This document shows positions 59,374 to 64,000 of a stretch of DNA of 64,000 nucleotides, piece by piece (positions within the stretch are counted from its first letter, which is position 1; each line of letters begins with the position of its first letter). The position numbers were made by a program, and so were the translations under genes. The notes beneath the pieces were generated by a model. The model saw only the letters and a program-made list of their open reading frames with translations. It was not told where the DNA came from and ran no database searches. Source of the stretch: Clostridia bacterium (GTDB taxonomy: Bacteria > Bacillota > Clostridia > Oscillospirales > SIG627); assembly GCA_017520825.1 (NCBI GenBank), contig JAFXEX010000023.1, forward strand, positions 1 to 64,000, written 5' to 3'.

Positions 59374-59396
59374 GTGCCGAATTAATCGGCACACAT

Positions 59397-59473
59397 CTTC
59401 CCTTAGCTCATCTGGATAGAGTGTCAGATTCCGATTCTGAAGGTGACAGGTTCGAGCCCTGTAGGGAAGGCCA
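59397..59473 (+). tRNA. tRNA-Arg (anticodon CCG)
   Basis: A 77-nt cloverleaf. The acceptor stem is CTTCCCT/AGGGAAG, the D arm is GCTC/GAGT and the anticodon stem is TCAGA/TCTGA around the loop TTCCGAT. The anticodon is CCG, reading CGG. The T arm is ACAGG-TTCGAGC-CCTGT, and an encoded CCA ends at 59473. It is 24 bp after the carboxypeptidase gene. Confidence 0.93.
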
Positions 59474-59484
59474 AAAAACAAGGG

Positions 59485-59512
59485 GGGACTGTTTTACAGT
59501 CCCTTAGATTTA
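59485..59512 (+). terminator. weak terminator after the tRNA
   Basis: GGGACTG (59485-59491) and CAGTCCC (59497-59503) form a 7-bp stem with a TTTTA loop, followed by TTAGATTTAT, so the T-run is weak. Confidence 0.55.
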
Positions 59513-59536
59513 TCCAAAGTAAAATTATTAAATAAC

Positions 59537-59565
59537 AAAAGCACTTGCTTTACGCAAGTGCTTTT
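59537..59565. terminator. terminator of the decarboxylase operon (bidirectional)
   Basis: AAAAGCACTTGC and GCAAGTGCTTTT form a 12-bp stem with a 5-nt loop and T-runs on both strands. Confidence 0.9.
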
Positions 59566-59571
59566 AATTAT

Positions 59572-60972
59572 TTAGGTTAAATCTTCAACGATTACAGTTC
59601 TTACTGCGTTGGGGTCTGCTTCCTTTTCAGCCTTATCACGAGCCTCGGCAAACTTGGTATAAACCTGAGGGAACAAAGCGTAGCTGAGAACGTCTTCTTC
59701 GCTTCTTACGATGTCCTTGGCCTCTTCACGATACTTCTCAAGCTCGGGCTCAAGAAGGTCGGCAGGTCTTACTGTGATAAGCTCAGCATCGCCAATCGCT
59801 TTCTTTCTTACCTCTTCGTTAACAGGTGCAGGAAGTGCGCCGTACTCACCTCTGAGCAATCCCTTTGATTCCTTGGAAATCATTTTGTATCTCTCGCCCT
59901 GAAGAACGTTAAGAACTGCCTGAGTTCCAACTATCTGGCTGGTAGGAGTAACAAGAGGAGGATATCCGAAGTCTTTTCTTACTCTTGGAATTTCCTCGAG
60001 AACTTCATAGTACTTATCAGAAGCATTTGCCTGCTTAAGCTGGGAAATAAGGTTGGAAAGCATTCCACCGGGTACCTGATAAAGAAGAGTGTTGGTATCA
60101 ACGTTAAGCACCTTGGGATCAAGGCTTCCCTGCTCTTTCAATTTCGCAGCAACACCACGGAAATGCACTGCTGCATCACTGAGAAGCTTAAGATCAAGTC
60201 CTGTGTCTCTTTCTGTTCCCTTAAGGGTGGCAACAAGAGACTCGGTAGTGGGCTGTGAGGTACCGTTACTCAAGGGAGAGAGTGCGCAGTCGACTATATC
60301 AACTCCTGCCCAAACTGCCATAAGGTTGGTCATATCGCCTGTACCCGAGGTATTGTGGGTATGGAGGTGAATAGGTACAGAAACTCTTTCCTTGAGCTTC
60401 TTAACAAGACTGTAAGCGTCCATAGGAAGAAGCAGGTTTGCCATATCCTTAATACAGATACTGTCGGCTCCCATTTCTTCAAGCTTCATAGCAAGAGTAA
60501 CGAAATACTCCTCGTTGTGAACGGGGCTTGTTGTATAGCTCAAAGCAGTTTCACAATGTCCACCGTATGCTTTTATGGATTTTACTGCTCTTTCAAGGTT
60601 TCTGGTGTCGTTAAGTGCATCGAAAACACGCACGATATCTATGCCGTTCTCGATTGACTTCTGACAGAAAGCGTCTACGACGTCATCCGCATAATGCTTA
60701 TATCCGAGAATGTTCTGACCTCTGAAAAGCATCTGGAGCTTTGTGTTGGGCATTGCCTTTTTGAGAGCACGAAGTCTTTCCCAGGGGTCTTCGTTAAGGA
60801 AGCGCATACACGCATCAAAGGTTGCGCCACCCCAACATTCAAGTGACCAATAGCCTATTTTATCGAGAGCTTCGCAGGCAGCAATCATATCCTCGGTTTT
60901 CATTCTGGTAGCAGCCTGGGACTGATGCGCGTCACGGAGAATCGTGTCGGTTATATATAATTTTTTATCCAT
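59572..60972 (-). CDS. oadA: oxaloacetate decarboxylase/pyruvate carboxylase-type carboxyltransferase subunit
   Basis: A 466-residue carboxyltransferase (OadA/PycB family). The metal-binding start is ITDTILRDAHQSQAATRM. The substrate and metal segment HLHTHNTSGTGDM and the conserved GGMLSNLISQLKQ are present. It lacks the C-terminal biotin domain found in full OadA, since the biotin carrier is encoded separately at 62266. With OadB it should decarboxylate oxaloacetate and pump Na+. Methylmalonyl-CoA decarboxylase subunits are a different family, so oxaloacetate or pyruvate chemistry is favoured. Confidence 0.92.
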   Translation of the reverse strand: MDKKLYITDTILRDAHQSQAATRMKTEDMIAACEALDKIGYWSLECWGGATFDACMRFLNEDPWERLRALKKAMPNTKLQMLFRGQNILGYKHYADDVVDAFCQKSIENGIDIVRVFDALNDTRNLERAVKSIKAYGGHCETALSYTTSPVHNEEYFVTLAMKLEEMGADSICIKDMANLLLPMDAYSLVKKLKERVSVPIHLHTHNTSGTGDMTNLMAVWAGVDIVDCALSPLSNGTSQPTTESLVATLKGTERDTGLDLKLLSDAAVHFRGVAAKLKEQGSLDPKVLNVDTNTLLYQVPGGMLSNLISQLKQANASDKYYEVLEEIPRVRKDFGYPPLVTPTSQIVGTQAVLNVLQGERYKMISKESKGLLRGEYGALPAPVNEEVRKKAIGDAELITVRPADLLEPELEKYREEAKDIVRSEEDVLSYALFPQVYTKFAEARDKAEKEADPNAVRTVIVEDLT

Positions 60973-60994
60973 AATTGATTAAATCTCCTTTCAA

Positions 60995-62248
60995 TTAGCC
61001 AAACAAAGCTATCAATACACCTGCAGCAATAGCAGAGCCGATAACACCTGCCACGTTTGGTCCCATAGCGTGCATCAAAAGGAAGTTTGCGGGATTTTCC
61101 TTCTGCCCAACTACCTGAGACACACGTGCTGCCATAGGAACTGCAGAAACGCCTGCCGAACCGATAAGGGGATTGATTTTCTTTTTAAGGAAAAGATTCA
61201 TAAACTTGGCAAGAAGCACACCGCCAGCTGTTCCAAGTCCAAAGGCAACTACTCCAAGTACAATTATCTTAATCGTACCAAAACTGAGGAAGGTGGTAGC
61301 AGTTGCAGTTGCACCAACGGTAACACCGAGGAATATTGTAACAATATTCATAAGCTCGTTCTGAACCGTCTTGTTAAGTCTTTCAACGACTCCACACTCT
61401 CTGAAGATATTACCAAGCATTAGAGAGCCTACAAGAGGAGCTGCAGAGGGAACAATCATTGCTACTACCAAGGTAACAAGGAAGGGGAACAAAATCTTTT
61501 CCTTCTTCGAAACAGGTCTCAATTCCGTCATAACGATTGAACGCTCTGCCTTCGTGGTAAGAGCCTTCATAATAGGTGGCTGAATAACTGGAACAAGAGC
61601 CATATAAGAATATGCGGCAACGGCAATAGGACCAAGAAGATGGGGGGCAAGCTTAGACGTTACGAATATTGCCGTGGGTCCGTCAGCACCACCGATAATA
61701 CCGATTGAAGCTGCTTCGGTAGGCACAAAGCCCAACAAAGAAGCACCTATGTAAGTAGCGAAAATACCAAGCTGTGCTGCAGCACCGAGAAGTAAGCTCT
61801 TCGGGTTAGCAATCAGAGGACCGAAGTCGGTCATTGCACCTACACCGAGGAAGATAAGGCAGGGATAGATACCAAGCTTTACACCAAGGTAAAGGTAGTC
61901 GAGAAGACCTGCCGTAACAGTTTTACCAACGAGAGAAGCTGACGCAATATCAGCGCTGACTCCACCGGCTATGAGTTCATCGATAAACTCCTGAGTAATA
62001 ACGCCACCACCAAAAAGCTCCCAATGAACGTGACCACCTGCAAAAAGTATTTCGTGGAACATATCAGCACCGGGCAGGTTTGTAAGAAACATACCAAATG
62101 CAATGGGAAGCAACAGCATGGGCTCAAACTTCTTTACAATTGCAAGAAAAGCAAGAAAGAATGAAATAGCAATCATTACAAGGGCAAGTAAATTATCCTT
62201 TACAAGATAAAAACCTGTCTGTTGTAAAAAATTTATAATAGCATCCAT
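60995..62248 (-). CDS. oadB: Na+-translocating decarboxylase beta subunit
   Basis: A 417-residue integral membrane subunit with about ten to twelve hydrophobic segments. The conserved Asp-containing segment [10 protein letters not shown] (about residue 175-185), which carries Na+ transport, is present, as is [16 protein letters not shown]. It couples decarboxylation of carboxybiotin to Na+ export. It lies between the biotin carrier and oadA with short gaps (17 and 22 bp), all on the minus strand. Confidence 0.95.
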   Translation of the reverse strand: MDAIINFLQQTGFYLVKDNLLALVMIAISFFLAFLAIVKKFEPMLLLPIAFGMFLTNLPGADMFHEILFAGGHVHWELFGGGVITQEFIDELIAGGVSADIASASLVGKTVTAGLLDYLYLGVKLGIYPCLIFLGVGAMTDFGPLIANPKSLLLGAAAQLGIFATYIGASLLGFVPTEAASIGIIGGADGPTAIFVTSKLAPHLLGPIAVAAYSYMALVPVIQPPIMKALTTKAERSIVMTELRPVSKKEKILFPFLVTLVVAMIVPSAAPLVGSLMLGNIFRECGVVERLNKTVQNELMNIVTIFLGVTVGATATATTFLSFGTIKIIVLGVVAFGLGTAGGVLLAKFMNLFLKKKINPLIGSAGVSAVPMAARVSQVVGQKENPANFLLMHAMGPNVAGVIGSAIAAGVLIALFG

Positions 62249-62265
62249 TGAAACGTCCTCCGAAA

Positions 62266-62634
62266 TTATCCAATTGTGCAGAGAAGAATTCCTGTTTCAA
62301 CTGCCTGTCCCTTTGTTACGCCAACAACACCTACCGTACCATCGCAGGGAGAAAGAATTTCGTTTTCCATTTTCATAGCCTCGAGGATAAAGAGAACCTG
62401 ACCTGCCTTTACTGCCTGACCTGCAGAAACGTTAACTGCAAGGATGTTGCCGGGCATGGGAGCGTTAACACTCTGGCCACCGTTAGCAACGGGAGCTGCT
62501 GCAGGAGCAGGTGTGGGAGCAGGAGCTGCTGCAGGAGCAGGAGCAACGGGTGTTGCGCTTGCTGATGCTGAATCCATAGCTTCAAGCTCTACCTCGTAAG
62601 AAACACCGTTTACAACTACATGATACTTTTTCAT
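62266..62634 (-). CDS. biotin carboxyl carrier protein of the decarboxylase
   Basis: A 122-residue biotin carrier. An N-terminal strand region ([17 protein letters not shown]) is followed by a flexible Ala/Pro linker (about residues 25-50), then the biotinyl domain with the lysine motif [10 protein letters not shown]. It shuttles CO2 between OadA and OadB. It is the first gene of the minus-strand decarboxylase operon, upstream of oadB. Confidence 0.95.
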   Translation of the reverse strand: MKKYHVVVNGVSYEVELEAMDSASASATPVAPAPAAAPAPTPAPAAAPVANGGQSVNAPMPGNILAVNVSAGQAVKAGQVLFILEAMKMENEILSPCDGTVGVVGVTKGQAVETGILLCTIG

Positions 62635-62704
62635 AATTACACCTCATATATTTTAATTTTATTTTGAAACTTTGTTATATTCTTAAAAAAACAATATAAA
62701 AATA

Positions 62705-62733
62705 TTGCTTTTCGAAGACAATTGTGGTAAAAT
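62705..62733 (+). promoter_or_regulatory. sigma-A promoter of the response regulator gene
   Basis: TTGCTT (62705-62710) and TAAAAT (62728-62733) have a 17-bp spacer. Just downstream are the palindrome ATTACGTAAT (62744-62753) and a further TTATGTAAT, a possible autoregulatory site. Confidence 0.65.
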
Positions 62734-62801
62734 TTGTGTAATGATTACGTAATAATTATGTAATGCTCCTAAAATAACTTAACAAAAAGAAGGATAAAGC
62801 A

Positions 62802-63497
62802 ATGCTTGAGGGAACACGAGTACTAATAATCGAAGACGAAATCAAAACAGTAAATTTTATAGCTATGGCTCTGCGCGCAAAGGGATATAAGGTAACGAGC
62901 GCGCAAACCGGTCAATCGGGAATTCTCAGCTTTTGTACGTCAAACCCGGATATAATTCTGCTTGACCTTGGACTTCCGGATATGGACGGTATGAAGGTAT
63001 TGGAAGAAATCCGTAAGGTATCGGATATTCCCCTGATGGTCGTATCGGGAAGAAAAAGTGAATCCGATATAATATCAGCTCTCGACGCCGGTGCCAACGA
63101 CTATATGACAAAACCCTTCAGTATGGGCGAGCTTCTTGCAAGAGTAAGAGTTATGGAGCGCTTTATTTCAAGGGAAAGCGTCACCAAATCCGATGCAGTT
63201 TTACAATTCGACGGAATAACGATCGACACGGACAGAAGAAGAATATACGTTGACGGAGAAGACGTTCATCTCACTCCCCTCGAATATAAGCTTCTCATAA
63301 TCCTTGCATCTAACCCCGGAAAAGTAATAACCCATCAACAGATTTCAAGAGACGTGTGGGGATACCGTGAAAGCTCCGACGCTAAAAGTATCAGAGTTTG
63401 TATGGCAAGTCTCAGAAAGAAAATCAAGGACAACTCCCCCACTCCCAAATACATATTCACCGAGATCGGAGTAGGCTACAGATTTGCTGACAAATAG
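62802..63497 (+). CDS. OmpR-family response regulator (KdpE-like), orphan
   Basis: A 231-residue two-domain response regulator. The receiver domain (residues 1-120) has the acidic pair in IIEDE, the phospho-Asp in IILLDLGLPDMDG, the Thr/Ser in MVVSGR and the Lys in MTKPFSMGE. The winged-helix effector (about 128-228) ends LRKKIKDNSPTPKYIFTEIGVGYRF. The effector sequence resembles KdpE, yet no kinase or kdp transport gene lies on either side in the window. It is divergent from the decarboxylase operon, and its target is unknown. Confidence 0.9.
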   Translation: MLEGTRVLIIEDEIKTVNFIAMALRAKGYKVTSAQTGQSGILSFCTSNPDIILLDLGLPDMDGMKVLEEIRKVSDIPLMVVSGRKSESDIISALDAGANDYMTKPFSMGELLARVRVMERFISRESVTKSDAVLQFDGITIDTDRRRIYVDGEDVHLTPLEYKLLIILASNPGKVITHQQISRDVWGYRESSDAKSIRVCMASLRKKIKDNSPTPKYIFTEIGVGYRFADK

Positions 63498-63742
63498 CAA
63501 ATTGTTACTCTTAATTCAGTAAAAAGCCAAATTTACAACATTTTACTATATTCGAATTTATTATACAACATTTAGCATAAAATTAGGATTTGTAAACATA
63601 ATAGCGTGTTAAAAAGTCGTTAATTTTTTGGCTTGTTCTTTACGTTATATTTATACAGAATTTAAAAATATATATCCCATTTTTACGCATAATGTTATAT
63701 ACTATATTTAATGATGATTTTTAATATTTTGGAGGTACTTAA
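63498..63742. other. AT-rich intergenic region before the oadG-like gene
   Basis: This 245-bp stretch is very AT-rich, with no open frame and no clear terminator after the response regulator. Several weak -10-like sequences occur, but none has a good -35. A GGAGG ribosome site closes it, at 63731-63735. Confidence 0.4.
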
Positions 63743-64000
63743 ATGTCAACTGCTTTTGTTGTAGCATTAGGAATTGGTACTGTATTCGCAGGACTTATCG
63801 TAATAATCTTTCTTTGCAAGCTTATGAGCTTTTTCGTAGGAATAACCGAAAAGCAAACTTCTGAAAAAGCAGAGCCTGTAGTTGCTACTGCACCCGTCTC
63901 CACCACGATTCCCGACAAACAACCTCTCTTAGCAGCTATTTCAGCAGTAGTTGCAGAGGAGCTGGGTACTGATATTTCCAATATCAGAATTCATTCTATC
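63743..64000 (+). CDS. oadG-like small subunit, runs off the right edge
   Basis: The start of a gene with ATG at 63743 and GGAGG just upstream; 86 residues are visible and there is no stop. A single membrane helix occupies about residues 5-33 (VALGIGTVFAGLIVIIF), then a Thr/Pro/Ala linker. A short conserved segment follows (LLAAISAVVAEELGTDISN), as in OadG/MmdD-type gamma subunits of Na+-translocating decarboxylases. It is on the opposite strand from oadA and oadB, 1.1 kb from the biotin carrier. It may open a second decarboxylase operon beyond the window. Confidence 0.8.
   Translation, partial: MSTAFVVALGIGTVFAGLIVIIFLCKLMSFFVGITEKQTSEKAEPVVATAPVSTTIPDKQPLLAAISAVVAEELGTDISNIRIHSI

Noticed and set aside
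59374-59392. Hairpin between the carboxypeptidase gene and the tRNA as a terminator
   Set aside because: The 7-bp stem (GTGCCGA/TCGGCAC) has no T-run after it. It may be an mRNA 3' end or processing signal, but the evidence is weak.

Overview
The window looks like chromosome from an anaerobic, endospore-forming member of the Clostridia (Firmicutes). The evidence is spoIVA with a sigma-E-like promoter, a SpoIID-family protein, strong AGGAGG ribosome sites, TTGACA/TATAAT promoters with 17-bp spacers, an electron-bifurcating [FeFe]-hydrogenase operon, a glycyl-radical-enzyme microcompartment and Na+-decarboxylase genes. I see no phage, insertion sequence, CRISPR array or rRNA. Coding density is high and no gene-free stretch exceeds 300 bases; the longest gaps are 46361-46649 and 63498-63742. 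Species cannot be named from the sequence alone.

Layout. 1-6127: dGTPase-like and NUDIX genes on the plus strand, converging on a minus-strand operon nrdR - LCP-like - secreted protein - SpoIID-like. 6289-9756: spoIVA, hpf and a trigger-factor-like lipoprotein foldase. 9851-18193: operon tcdA-miaB-ricA-mutS-mutL-tgt from one strong promoter (tRNA modification plus mismatch repair). 18222-26537: ten-gene hydrogenase operon. hydC comes first, then a block of DRTGG, histidine-kinase-like ATPase, sensory-type hydrogenase and PHP genes, then hndB-like, hydB and hydA.

27073-40465: a bacterial microcompartment of the GRM5-like type. It encodes a B12-independent diol dehydratase (glycyl radical enzyme), its activase, a fuculose-phosphate-type aldolase, aldehyde dehydrogenase, alcohol dehydrogenase, PduL, PduS/PduT electron-transfer proteins, a GlcG/PduO-C protein, a PduV-like GTPase, a DeoR regulator and seven shell proteins. 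The implied chemistry is cleavage of a deoxysugar phosphate to lactaldehyde, reduction to 1,2-propanediol, dehydration to propionaldehyde inside the shell, then disproportionation to propanol and propionyl-phosphate. Two promoters drive it, each preceded by helically phased T/A-tracts.

40548-53529: a HAD phosphatase, a BMP-type nucleoside ABC transporter operon, two tandem sugar-phosphate isomerases, a zinc-ribbon membrane protein, a TetR regulator divergent from a P1B ATPase, lacI overlapping dut, and a YfcE-type phosphodiesterase. 53586-64000: addB, a polyprenyl synthase, a D,D-carboxypeptidase, tRNA-Arg(CCG), the oxaloacetate-decarboxylase-type genes oadA, oadB and biotin carrier, an orphan OmpR-family response regulator, and the start of an oadG-like gene running off the right edge.

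The most interesting signals are: a BMC-H shell protein with a low-complexity N-terminal extension and an internal start carrying its own strong ribosome site, arising inside a near-identical tandem duplication; a perfect 16-bp hairpin just downstream of those shell genes; phased A-tract DNA upstream of both microcompartment promoters; and B12-pathway-type redox proteins (PduS, PduT, PduO-C) in a locus whose dehydratase is B12-independent.
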